DNA of 9,584 nt from an uncultured Bacteroides sp. (GTDB lineage Bacteria > Bacteroidota > Bacteroidia > Bacteroidales > Bacteroidaceae). Below are positions 1-5,714 of the stretch, in pieces (position 1 is the stretch's first letter; the number at the start of each line of letters is the position of its first letter). Position numbers and translations under genes: made by a program. The DNA is taken from contig UQPQ01000064.1 of the NCBI GenBank assembly GCA_900542985.1, forward strand, positions 1 to 9,584, given 5' to 3'. The notes under the pieces are model-generated. The model did no database searches, had not been told where the DNA came from, and saw only the letters and a program-made list of their open reading frames with translations.

Positions 1-53
1 AGAGCATCTGCCTTACAAGCAGAGGGTCGGCGGTTCGAATCCGTCAACGCCCA
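1..53 (+). tRNA. tRNA-Val (anticodon TAC), 3' part only
   Basis: This is the 3' two-thirds of a tRNA gene cut by the window start. The end of the D stem (GAGC, 2-5) is followed by the anticodon stem TCTGC/GCAGA (7-11, 19-23), which encloses loop CTTACAA with anticodon TAC at 14-16, reading GUA valine codons. The T arm is GGCGG-TTCGAAT-CCGTC (29-45). The acceptor 3' strand AACGCCC (46-52) and discriminator A53 follow. CCA is not encoded, because the next bases are CTT. The missing 5' end should begin with a sequence pairing to AACGCCC. The terminator that follows directly suggests this is the last gene of its transcript. Confidence 0.95.
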
Positions 54-61
54 CTTCCAAT

Positions 62-93
62 AAGCCTCGCAAATGCGAGGCTTTTCTTTTTTT
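62..93 (+). terminator. Intrinsic terminator after tRNA-Val
   Basis: A perfect 9-bp stem, AAGCCTCGC (62-70) with GCGAGGCTT (75-83) around the tetraloop AAAT, is followed by a T-rich tract (82-93, one C interruption). It lies 8 nt after the tRNA 3' end and separates the tRNA transcript from the downstream regulator gene. Confidence 0.93.
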
Positions 94-166
94 ATCTGTT
101 TGGTTCGGAACATTTTTTATGCTGGCGTTGTTTTCTTGAAAGAAACATATTACCAGATATACTTTT

Positions 167-811
167 ATGAAGACGTTGGTGTTGGCCGATAATCAGGATG
201 TGACTTGCATTGGAATAGAAACTGTATGGCAACTGCACGGATTTGGTGCAGGGAAGGGACTGCGTGTTTTTAGTGAGAAAGAGCTGTCGGAAGCTTTGTT
301 GGAAAACAGGGATGCGGTGGTAGTGCTCGACTATACTTTGTTTGATTGTACGGCTGAACAGTTGTTTGTATTAAAGGAACGTTTTTCTGGTATTCATTTT
401 ATTCTTTTCAGTGATTCTCTTAGTGAAGATTTTGTGCGCCGTATGGTGTGTGGCAGGGAGGGATTCAGTGTGTTACTGAAAGATTCTTCTTTGGAGGAAA
501 TAAAGGCATGTTTTGCAGCGGCTTTGGAAGGCAGATTGTTTGTCTGTGAGAAAGTGTCTTCCTGGTTGTATGCAAAAGAAAAGGTAAAGGAAGAAGTCTT
601 ACCTTTGACATCGACCGAGAAAGAAATTCTTCGGGCAATGGCTTTAGGGAAATCGACAAAGGAAATTGCTTCAGAACGTTTTCTTAGCGTGTATACGGTG
701 ATGACGCATCGTAAGAATATCTTTCGTAAGCTTTGTGTAAACAATGCGCACGAAGCGATTCGTTATGCGCTTCGTGCGGGACTTGTAGATATAGTGGAGT
801 ATTATATCTGA
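167..811 (+). CDS. NarL/FixJ-type response regulator with LuxR-type HTH (orphan)
   Basis: This 214-residue protein has the two-domain plan of NarL/FixJ regulators. The N-terminal receiver-like domain (about 1-125) shows D8 of the acidic pocket, the likely phospho-acceptor D55 after a hydrophobic strand (VVVLD), S82 at the usual Ser/Thr switch position and K105 as the conserved lysine. The usual second acidic residue is Asn (N9). The C-terminal LuxR-type HTH (about 147-207) starts LTSTEKEIL and contains GKSTKEIA and a recognition-helix region around [13 protein letters not shown]. It probably binds DNA as a phosphorylation-controlled dimer. No histidine kinase gene is adjacent, so signal and partner are unknown. 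ATG 167 is the only plausible start, since the next in-frame Met is residue 93. I found no convincing TAnnTTTG promoter just upstream. Its 3' end overlaps the convergent metY by 10 nt. Family assignment is secure; targets cannot be read from the sequence. Confidence 0.9.
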   Translation: MKTLVLADNQDVTCIGIETVWQLHGFGAGKGLRVFSEKELSEALLENRDAVVVLDYTLFDCTAEQLFVLKERFSGIHFILFSDSLSEDFVRRMVCGREGFSVLLKDSSLEEIKACFAAALEGRLFVCEKVSSWLYAKEKVKEEVLPLTSTEKEILRAMALGKSTKEIASERFLSVYTVMTHRKNIFRKLCVNNAHEAIRYALRAGLVDIVEYYI

Positions 812-2088
812 TCGAGGGCCTGTGTCAGATCGGCTATCAGATCGTCTATGTGTTCGGTTCCTATTGACAGACGTACAGTTCCGGGGAGGATGTGTTGTTC
901 TTTTAACTCCTGCTCGTTGAGTTGCGAGTGTGTAGTGCTGGTCGGGTGTATGGCCAATGATTTCATGTCGGCTACATTGGCAAGAAGGGAGAATATCTGC
1001 AGGCTGTCGATGAATTTTTGTGCTTCTGTGCTTCCTCCTTTTATGTCGATGGTAAAAATCGATCCGCCTCCTTTGGGAAAATACTGTTGGTATAATCCGT
1101 GATTAGGATGGTTGGGGAGAGACGGATGGTGTACGGCTTCTATCTTTGGATGCTGGTTCAGGTATTTTGCTATCTTCAATGCATTTTCTATGTGCCGTTC
1201 TACACGAAGTGAAAGTGTTTCCAGTCCTTGTAGCAATAGAAATGCATTGAATGGGCTGATGGCAGCTCCTGTATCGCGAAGCAGAATGGCGCGTATGCGG
1301 GTTACGAATGCGGCAGCTCCGGCTACTTCAGTAAACTTAAGTCCGTGATAGCAAGGGTCTGCTTCGGTAAGTTGCGGGAATTTGCCGGATGCTTTCCAGT
1401 CAAATTTTCCTGAGTCGACAATAACGCCTCCTAGACTTGTACCATGTCCTCCGATGAATTTGGTAGCCGAATGTACTACGATATCTGCTCCGTATTCAAT
1501 GGGGCGAATCAGATAAGGAGTTCCAAACGTATTATCGATGATGAGGGGAATGTGGTGGCGGTGTGCAATGTCTGCTACCTTTTCGATGTCGATGAGGTTT
1601 GAATTGGGATTGCCTAAGGTTTCGATAAAGATAAGCTTGGTGTTTGTCTGGATAGCTTCTTCAAAATTCTCGATACGTTCTGGGTCTACGAAGGTGGTAT
1701 GTATCCCTGATGCGGGAAGAGTGTGCGCCAGAAGATTGTATGTACCTCCATAGATGGTCTTTGCGGCTACAATATGATCGCCTGTCTGGGTGATGTTCTG
1801 GAATGCATAGGCGATGGCGGCTGCTCCAGAGGCTACAGCCAGTGCGGCAACTCCTCCTTCTAGGGCAGCTATGCGCTTTTCGAGTACATCCTGGGTGGGG
1901 TTAGTCAGTCTACCATATATATTGCCGGGTTGTTGCAGGGCAAAGCGTGCGGCTGCATCGGCGGAATTGTGGAATACGTATGAGGTTGTTTGGTAGATGG
2001 GTACGGCGCGAGCATCAGTAGTAGGGTCTGCCTGTTCCTGGCCGGCATGAAGCTGGAGGGTTTCGAAGTGTAGTTTGTTTAAATCCAT
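802..2088 (-). CDS. metY: O-acetylhomoserine sulfhydrylase (aminocarboxypropyltransferase)
   Basis: This 428-residue cytosolic enzyme belongs to the Cys/Met-metabolism PLP family (fold type I). It makes homocysteine from O-acetyl-L-homoserine and sulfide, the direct-sulfhydrylation route to methionine. The N-terminus ([10 protein letters not shown], 8-17, then PIYQTTSY, 30-37) is typical of MetY rather than MetB/MetC. The PLP site is visible: Y58 and R60 (phosphate contacts from the neighbouring subunit), SGAAA (87-91), Y113 (ring stacking), D185 (pyridine nitrogen) and the Schiff-base lysine K210 in SATKF. Full length matches the family, about 425-435 residues. It follows cysK on the same strand after 24 nt, so it is the second gene of a sulfur-assimilation operon. 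No separate promoter is evident in the gap. The stop codon lies inside the 3' end of the convergent response-regulator gene. Some homologues also accept O-acetylserine; the main substrate is inferred from family resemblance. Confidence 0.95.
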   Translation of the reverse strand: MDLNKLHFETLQLHAGQEQADPTTDARAVPIYQTTSYVFHNSADAAARFALQQPGNIYGRLTNPTQDVLEKRIAALEGGVAALAVASGAAAIAYAFQNITQTGDHIVAAKTIYGGTYNLLAHTLPASGIHTTFVDPERIENFEEAIQTNTKLIFIETLGNPNSNLIDIEKVADIAHRHHIPLIIDNTFGTPYLIRPIEYGADIVVHSATKFIGGHGTSLGGVIVDSGKFDWKASGKFPQLTEADPCYHGLKFTEVAGAAAFVTRIRAILLRDTGAAISPFNAFLLLQGLETLSLRVERHIENALKIAKYLNQHPKIEAVHHPSLPNHPNHGLYQQYFPKGGGSIFTIDIKGGSTEAQKFIDSLQIFSLLANVADMKSLAIHPTSTTHSQLNEQELKEQHILPGTVRLSIGTEHIDDLIADLTQALDQI

Positions 2089-2112
2089 AAGTTGTATTTG
2101 TTTTTTGGGTTA

Positions 2113-3060
2113 TTAAAGTGGGTATTCTTTGAATGCATATAATACGGTTGACAAATATCGTTCTCCTGTGTCGGGAAGCAGTACGACAATGTTTTTATTC
2201 TTGTTTTCGGGGCGGGAGGCAACTTGTATGGCGGCGTATGTGGCAGCTCCGGATGAAATTCCTACTAATAGTCCTTCTTTCAGAGATAACTCTCTTCCGG
2301 TGCGGATAGCGTCATCATCTTTTACACGTATAATTTCGTCGACGACTTCAGAATGATAAGTGTCGGGGATAAAGCCTGCTCCGATGCCTTGTATTTTATG
2401 TGGCCCTGGTTTGTCTCCGGACAATACGGCTGATGAGTCAGGTTCTACTCCGATGATTTTTATGTGAGGATTGTGCTGCTTGAGTCCAAGTCCGGTTCCG
2501 CTTAAGGTACCACCAGTCCCCACTCCTGCGATAAAGATATCAATCTTTCCGTCTGTGTCCTGCCATATTTCTTGCGCTGTAGTAGCTGCGTGTGCCTGAG
2601 GATTGGCAGGATTTTCAAATTGTTGTAGAATGATAGAGTTGGGGGTGTGCTGATGAAGCTCGTTGGCTTTTTCTATTGCTCCGTTCATTCCTTTTTCTCC
2701 TGCGGTCAGTACAAGCTCAGCCCCCATGGCTTTGAGCAGATTCTGGCGTTCGATACTCATTGTTTCCGGCATGGTGAGAATAGTCTTGTATCCTTTTACT
2801 GTGGCTACCCATGCTAATCCCACTCCGGTGTTTCCGCTTGTAGGTTCAATGATGGTTGCGCCAGGTTTGAGTAGTCCTTTTTGTTCGGCGTCTTCTATCA
2901 TGGCCAGTGCAATCCGGTCTTTTACGCTACCTCCCGGGTTGAAAAATTCCAGTTTGGCTATAAGATTGCCTTCTACCTGGTGATGTTGTTTGATTCGGTC
3001 CAGTGATAATAATGGAGTATGTCCGATTAATTCGGTCAGTTGCTTTTTTATCCGTGCCAT
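2113..3060 (-). CDS. cysK: Cysteine synthase A (O-acetylserine sulfhydrylase)
   Basis: This 315-residue PLP enzyme (fold type II) converts O-acetyl-L-serine and sulfide to cysteine, the last step of sulfur assimilation, in the cytosol. Visible hallmarks are the N-terminal LIGHTPLL (11-18), the PLP lysine K47 in NPGGSVKDR, the substrate-binding loop TSGNTG (74-79), the phosphate-binding glycine loop GTGGT (181-185) and the C-terminal GISSGAA (267-273), whose serine contacts the PLP ring nitrogen in the family. Length is normal for CysK. It is the first gene of the cysK-metY operon. Transcription should start about 18 nt upstream of the ATG, judging from the -7 box at 3085-3092, and the promoter carries an 18-bp palindrome. 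The short leader leaves no room for a riboswitch, so control most likely acts at initiation. CysM or a cystathionine beta-synthase-like enzyme is less likely, given length and motifs. Confidence 0.96.
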   Translation of the reverse strand: MARIKKQLTELIGHTPLLSLDRIKQHHQVEGNLIAKLEFFNPGGSVKDRIALAMIEDAEQKGLLKPGATIIEPTSGNTGVGLAWVATVKGYKTILTMPETMSIERQNLLKAMGAELVLTAGEKGMNGAIEKANELHQHTPNSIILQQFENPANPQAHAATTAQEIWQDTDGKIDIFIAGVGTGGTLSGTGLGLKQHNPHIKIIGVEPDSSAVLSGDKPGPHKIQGIGAGFIPDTYHSEVVDEIIRVKDDDAIRTGRELSLKEGLLVGISSGAATYAAIQVASRPENKNKNIVVLLPDTGERYLSTVLYAFKEYPL

Positions 3061-3084
3061 ATCTGTATGTTTTTATATTGAAAA

Positions 3085-3116
3085 CAAAAGTAGTGGAAAG
3101 TGAATTGGGATGCAAT
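3085..3116 (-). promoter_or_regulatory. Bacteroides-type promoter of cysK-metY
   Basis: On the minus strand there is an exact -7 box TACTTTTG (3092 to 3085). A -33 element ATTG (3116 to 3113) matches the TTG of the TTTG consensus, with 20 nt between. The predicted transcription start is near 3078, giving a leader of roughly 18 nt before the cysK ATG. Confidence 0.82.
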
Positions 3117-3132
3117 ACCCTAAATAGGGTAT
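3115..3132. promoter_or_regulatory. Perfect 18-bp palindrome, putative operator of cysK-metY
   Basis: ATACCCTA (3115-3122), a 2-nt AA spacer and TAGGGTAT (3125-3132) form a perfect inverted repeat. The dyad overlaps the edge of the -33 element by 2 nt and extends upstream of it. A regulator bound there could either block or contact RNA polymerase. No T-run follows on either strand and the loop is only 2 nt, so a protein-binding site is more plausible than an RNA hairpin or terminator. Which regulator binds is not shown by the sequence. Rrf2-type (CymR/IscR-like) factors are one candidate class, because they use AT-flanked dyads of similar size at cysteine genes in other bacteria. Confidence 0.6.
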
Positions 3133-3147
3133 ATGATGGGTACGGAT

Positions 3148-3181
3148 AAAATAAAAAAAGAGGAGCGATAGGCTTCTCTTT
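3148..3181 (-). terminator. Intrinsic terminator of the Ser-fMet-fMet tRNA unit
   Basis: Read on the minus strand, AAAGAGAAGC (3181 to 3172), loop CTATC and GCTCCTCTTT (3166 to 3157) make a 10-bp stem with one A-C mismatch. Seven T's, an A and further T's follow. It lies 8 nt beyond the 3' end of the last tRNA-fMet and upstream of the cysK palindrome, so it insulates the sulfur operon from tRNA read-through. Confidence 0.9.
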
Positions 3182-3189
3182 GAAATTAG

Positions 3190-3262
<73 letters not shown>

Positions 3263-3285
3263 ATGTTTAATAAAGTAATGCTTAG

Positions 3286-3358
<73 letters not shown>

Positions 3359-3388
3359 ATGTTATGATTTTCCGTTTTCAACGGATAG

Positions 3389-3473
3389 CGGAGAGACAGG
3401 GATTCGAACCCCGGGTACCTCGCGGTACAACGGTTTTCAAGACCGCCGCAATCGACCACTCTGCCACCTCTCC
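3389..3473 (-). tRNA. tRNA-Ser (anticodon TGA)
   Basis: This is an 85-nt class II tRNA with the long variable arm expected for serine. The acceptor is GGAGAGG against TCTCTCC (one G-U pair), with discriminator G at 3389. The anticodon TGA (plus-strand TCA at 3437-3439) lies in loop CTTGAAA and reads UCA-type codons. The variable arm can form a hairpin around TACC...GGTA. The T loop is TTCGAAT. CCA is not encoded. It is the first gene of the unit, about 34 nt after the predicted transcription start. Confidence 0.96.
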
Positions 3474-3476
3474 AAA

Positions 3477-3491
3477 ATCCTTGTGAAGGAT
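3477..3491 (-). other. Small hairpin in the tRNA-Ser leader
   Basis: ATCCTT (3477-3482) and AAGGAT (3486-3491) form a perfect 6-bp inverted repeat with a 3-nt loop. It lies 3 nt upstream of the mature 5' end of tRNA-Ser, inside the predicted primary transcript. It could affect RNase P processing, or it may be chance. Confidence 0.5.
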
Positions 3492-3513
3492 GCCTTATTT
3501 CTCAAAAGCGATG

Positions 3514-3544
3514 CAAAGGTAGGGATTATTTTTGAATATGCAAA
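3514..3544 (-). promoter_or_regulatory. Bacteroides-type promoter of the tRNA Ser-fMet-fMet unit
   Basis: On the minus strand a full TTTG -33 element (3544 to 3541), 19 nt of spacer and an exact -7 box TACCTTTG (3521 to 3514) match the Bacteroides primary sigma consensus. The predicted transcript starts near 3507 and runs through three tRNAs to the terminator at 3181-3148. Confidence 0.9.
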
Positions 3545-3603
3545 ACTTTGGCCACTTTTTTTTGAAGAAAAGAGTATTATGGGATTTTTTATATGAAAAT
3601 ATG

Positions 3604-3611
3604 TACCTTTG
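3604..3611 (+). promoter_or_regulatory. Promoter -7 box for the ACT/UPF0210 operon
   Basis: TACCTTTG is an exact TAnnTTTG box located 29 nt before the ATG at 3641. The predicted start of transcription is near 3618. No good TTTG is found 19-21 nt upstream (the region is T-rich), so the promoter may be weak or need an activator. The box lies downstream of the ATG at 3593, which argues against that longer start for the following gene. Confidence 0.65.
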
Positions 3612-3640
3612 TTATTGACAAAAACAATACAAAACAATAT

Positions 3641-3919
3641 ATGAATATGAATAAGTCGATTATTACAGTTGTAGGTAAGGATACGGTGGGTATCATTGCA
3701 AAGGTATGTACGTACTTGGCAGAAAATGAGGTGAATATTTTGGATATTTCGCAAACAATCGTGCAGGAATATTTTAACATGATGATGATAGTAGATGTAA
3801 CTCGCATGCAGAAACCTTTTGAGCAGGTTGTAGCAGAACTGGCCGAATTGGGAAATGAGATAGGAGTGCAGATTAAGTGTCAGCGTGAAGAAATCTTTAA
3901 TAAAATGCATCGTATTTAA
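3641..3919 (+). CDS. Small ACT-domain protein, UPF0237 family
   Basis: This 92-residue protein consists of essentially one ACT domain (beta-alpha-beta-beta-alpha-beta), a fold that usually binds small ligands, often amino acids, and dimerises. The N-terminal motif IITVVGKDTVGIIAKVCTYL and the following NILDISQTIVQEYFNMMMIVD closely resemble UPF0237 proteins such as streptococcal SP0238, which are about 90 residues long. The reading frame is open from an ATG at 3593, but that start lies before the promoter -7 box and would add 16 residues absent from the family. ATG 3641 (or 3647, two codons later) is therefore preferred. The gene precedes a UPF0210 gene by 18 nt, a pairing conserved in many bacteria and archaea, so the protein is probably a regulatory or sensing partner of that protein. 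The ligand is unknown. It has no signal peptide or membrane segment and is predicted to be cytosolic. Confidence 0.9.
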   Translation: MNMNKSIITVVGKDTVGIIAKVCTYLAENEVNILDISQTIVQEYFNMMMIVDVTRMQKPFEQVVAELAELGNEIGVQIKCQREEIFNKMHRI

Positions 3920-3937
3920 TTTTATAACTTTTCTTGT

Positions 3938-5302
3938 ATGATTAATATTTCAGAGGTTATTGAAACCAATAAGATGATTGAACAGGAAAATCTGGATGTA
4001 CGTACTATTACAATGGGGATTAACCTGTTGGATTGTGCGGATAGCAATCTGGATGTTCTTTGTCAGAATATATACAATAAAATTTTCCGCTATGCAGAAA
4101 AGTTGGTGAGTACAGGAGAAGAGATATCAAAGGAGTTTGGTATTCCTATTGTAAATAAACGTATCTCAATTACTCCCATCGCATTGGTGGGAGGCTCTGC
4201 GTGTAAAACTCCTGATGATTATGTAAAGATTGCACAGACATTGGATCGCGTGGCGGAAGAGTTGGGTGTGAATTTCATTGGAGGGTACTCGGCGATTGTT
4301 TCGAAAGGGATGACTCGTAGTGATGAACTTTTGATTCGTTCTATTCCGAAGGCTTTGGCTTGCACGGAACGTATTTGCAGTTCTGTTAATGTCGGTTCTA
4401 CCAAGACAGGTATCAATATGGATGCTGTTAAACTGATGGGTGAAATTATTAAAGACACGGCAGAAGCTACAAAGGAACGCGATTCTTTGGGATGTGCCAA
4501 ACTGGTAGTGTTGTGCAATGCCCCGGATGATAATCCGTTTATGGCAGGTGCATTCCATGGGGTATCGGAAGCTGATGCTATCATTAATGTGGGAGTCAGT
4601 GGTCCGGGTGTTGTGAAGTATGCATTGGAACAGATTCGCGGACAAAGTTTTGAAGTGCTTTGTGAAACAATTAAGCGTACTGCATTTAAAATTACTCGTG
4701 TAGGGCAATTGGTTGCACAGGAAGCATCTCGCCGTTTAGGTGTTCCTTTCGGTATTATAGATCTTTCATTGGCCCCAACACCAGCTGTAGGTGATAGTGT
4801 AGCTGAAATTTTGCAGGAAATTGGTTTGGAATATCCGGGAGCTCCCGGTACGACTGCCGCACTGGCATTGTTGAACGATCAGGTGAAAAAAGGAGGGGTA
4901 ATGGCTTCTTCTTATGTAGGAGGATTAAGTGGTGCATTTATTCCGGTCAGTGAGGATAAGGGAATGATTGATGCGGTAGAAGCCGGAGCACTGACTATAG
5001 AAAAACTGGAAGCGATGACTTGTGTCTGCTCTGTGGGACTGGATATGATTGCGATACCGGGAAGTACATCGGCTACTACTATTTCGGGTATTATTGCCGA
5101 TGAAGCAGCTATTGGTATGATTAATCAGAAAACAACAGCCGTACGTGTTATTCCAGTTGTAGGAAAAGAAGTCGGTGAAACCGTAGAGTTTGGTGGATTA
5201 CTTGGATATGCACCGGTTATGCCAGTCAATTCGTTTAGTTGTGAAGCTTTTGTGGGACGAGGAGGACGTATACCGGCTCCTATTCATAGCTTTAAAAACT
5301 GA
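3938..5302 (+). CDS. UPF0210 (DUF711, 'PFL-like') family protein
   Basis: This 454-residue protein of unknown function matches the UPF0210 family in length and in recognisable blocks. These are [12 protein letters not shown] near the N-terminus (22-33), [14 protein letters not shown] in the first third, [38 protein letters not shown], and the C-terminal [12 protein letters not shown] (440-451). Family members have been described as structurally related to pyruvate formate-lyase-type barrels. The canonical glycyl-radical motif RVSGYAV is absent, so radical chemistry should not be assumed. A CVC pair (C362, C364) before the segment [15 protein letters not shown] is a plausible functional site, but this is inference. 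There is no signal peptide or transmembrane segment. The gene is the second of a two-gene operon with the ACT-domain protein and ends at its own terminator. Family membership is confident; the biochemical role is unknown. Confidence 0.93.
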   Translation: MINISEVIETNKMIEQENLDVRTITMGINLLDCADSNLDVLCQNIYNKIFRYAEKLVSTGEEISKEFGIPIVNKRISITPIALVGGSACKTPDDYVKIAQTLDRVAEELGVNFIGGYSAIVSKGMTRSDELLIRSIPKALACTERICSSVNVGSTKTGINMDAVKLMGEIIKDTAEATKERDSLGCAKLVVLCNAPDDNPFMAGAFHGVSEADAIINVGVSGPGVVKYALEQIRGQSFEVLCETIKRTAFKITRVGQLVAQEASRRLGVPFGIIDLSLAPTPAVGDSVAEILQEIGLEYPGAPGTTAALALLNDQVKKGGVMASSYVGGLSGAFIPVSEDKGMIDAVEAGALTIEKLEAMTCVCSVGLDMIAIPGSTSATTISGIIADEAAIGMINQKTTAVRVIPVVGKEVGETVEFGGLLGYAPVMPVNSFSCEAFVGRGGRIPAPIHSFKN

Positions 5303-5316
5303 TAAAACATAAAAAT

Positions 5317-5375
5317 TCCCGTTGTTTCTTAGTGAAAATTGTGTTTTTCTTAGTGAAACAACGGGATGTTTTTTT
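5317..5375 (+). terminator. Intrinsic terminator of the ACT/UPF0210 operon, with duplicated loop motif
   Basis: A perfect 12-bp stem, TCCCGTTGTTTC (5317-5328) with GAAACAACGGGA (5355-5366), is followed by TG and seven T's (5369-5375). The 26-nt loop is unusually long. The 13-nt sequence TTTCTTAGTGAAA occurs twice (5325-5337 and 5346-5358), and each copy is a small inverted repeat (TTTC/GAAA). Alternative local hairpins can therefore compete with the long stem. It starts 14 nt after the UPF0210 stop codon. Confidence 0.88.
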
Positions 5376-5401
5376 GTGAACAATCTTTTTCTCTCGAAAT
5401 A

Positions 5402-5430
5402 CTTCAATTGTTATCCTGATAGAATTGAAG
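5402..5430. repeat. Inverted repeat, 8 bp arms
   Basis: CTTCAATT (5402-5409) and AATTGAAG (5423-5430) are perfect inverted arms around 13 nt. No T-run follows on the plus strand, so this is not a standard terminator. It could be a protein-binding site, a back-up hairpin for 3'-end protection of the upstream transcript, or chance in AT-rich DNA. Confidence 0.5.
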
Positions 5431-5586
5431 ATTTCTAAAAACTAAACCTACTTTAATTAACCTTTCTCTATAACCTTAATAATGTCTAATGCAACTCTTG
5501 TTTGATGATTTTAGGCTTGTTTTGTAAAGTAAACAATATTGTCTCCTGATTTGTTCATAGCTATCTAAAATTTTTCTGGAATTGCG

Positions 5587-5594
5587 TATCTTTG
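5587..5594 (+). promoter_or_regulatory. Promoter -7 box for uvrD-nspC
   Basis: TATCTTTG is an exact TAnnTTTG match and the only one I noticed between the upstream terminator and uvrD. A -33 TTTG at the right spacing is not evident. Transcription would start near 5601, leaving a leader of about 110 nt before the uvrD ATG. Confidence 0.65.
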
Positions 5595-5714
5595 TACCGG
5601 TCAATCTTATAACAGGTAGACTTGGTTTATAAGTAAAATAGGAGTATGATGAAATAAAACCATTGCAACCCTGTCGGCTTATAAGCTCGAAAACAGAATA
5701 TCTACAGAATATTT

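Larger units (their letters stand above)
5376..5714. other. 339-nt AT-rich intergenic region before uvrD
   Basis: No gene, tRNA or recognised riboswitch is visible here. It contains an imperfectly understood inverted repeat (5402-5430), an exact promoter -7 box (5587-5594) and a leader of about 110 nt. Within the leader are a three-codon reading frame, ATG-ATG-AAA-TAA (5646-5657), and two copies of ACAGAATAT (5693-5701 and 5704-5712) just before the uvrD start. Small ORFs with coding character are not apparent. Function beyond promoter and leader is unknown. Confidence 0.6.

Noticed and set aside
158..167. TACTTTTA as a -7 box for the response-regulator gene
   Set aside because: It lacks the final G and lies against the ATG, which would put the transcription start inside the coding region with no alternative start codon until residue 93.
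780..850. Repeated GATC/CAGATCG elements around the convergent overlap as a bidirectional terminator or binding array
   Set aside because: They fall inside the metY coding region, where they encode repeated Asp-Leu/Ile residues, and there is neither a stable stem nor a T-run.
3437..3910. A 157-codon minus-strand frame and other open frames opposite the UPF0237/UPF0210 genes
   Set aside because: They are antisense to genes with clear family motifs, or run into tRNA-Ser. Their composition is Ile/His/Phe-rich with no recognisable domain.
5236..5300. C-terminal [12 protein letters not shown] of the UPF0210 protein as a glycyl-radical motif
   Set aside because: The glycyl-radical consensus RVxGY is not present and no radical-SAM activase gene is nearby, so glycyl-radical chemistry is not supported.
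5303..5714. A possible riboswitch or small ORF in the uvrD upstream region
   Set aside because: I recognise no conserved riboswitch core. Besides a three-codon frame, I see no open frame with a start signal and coding character.
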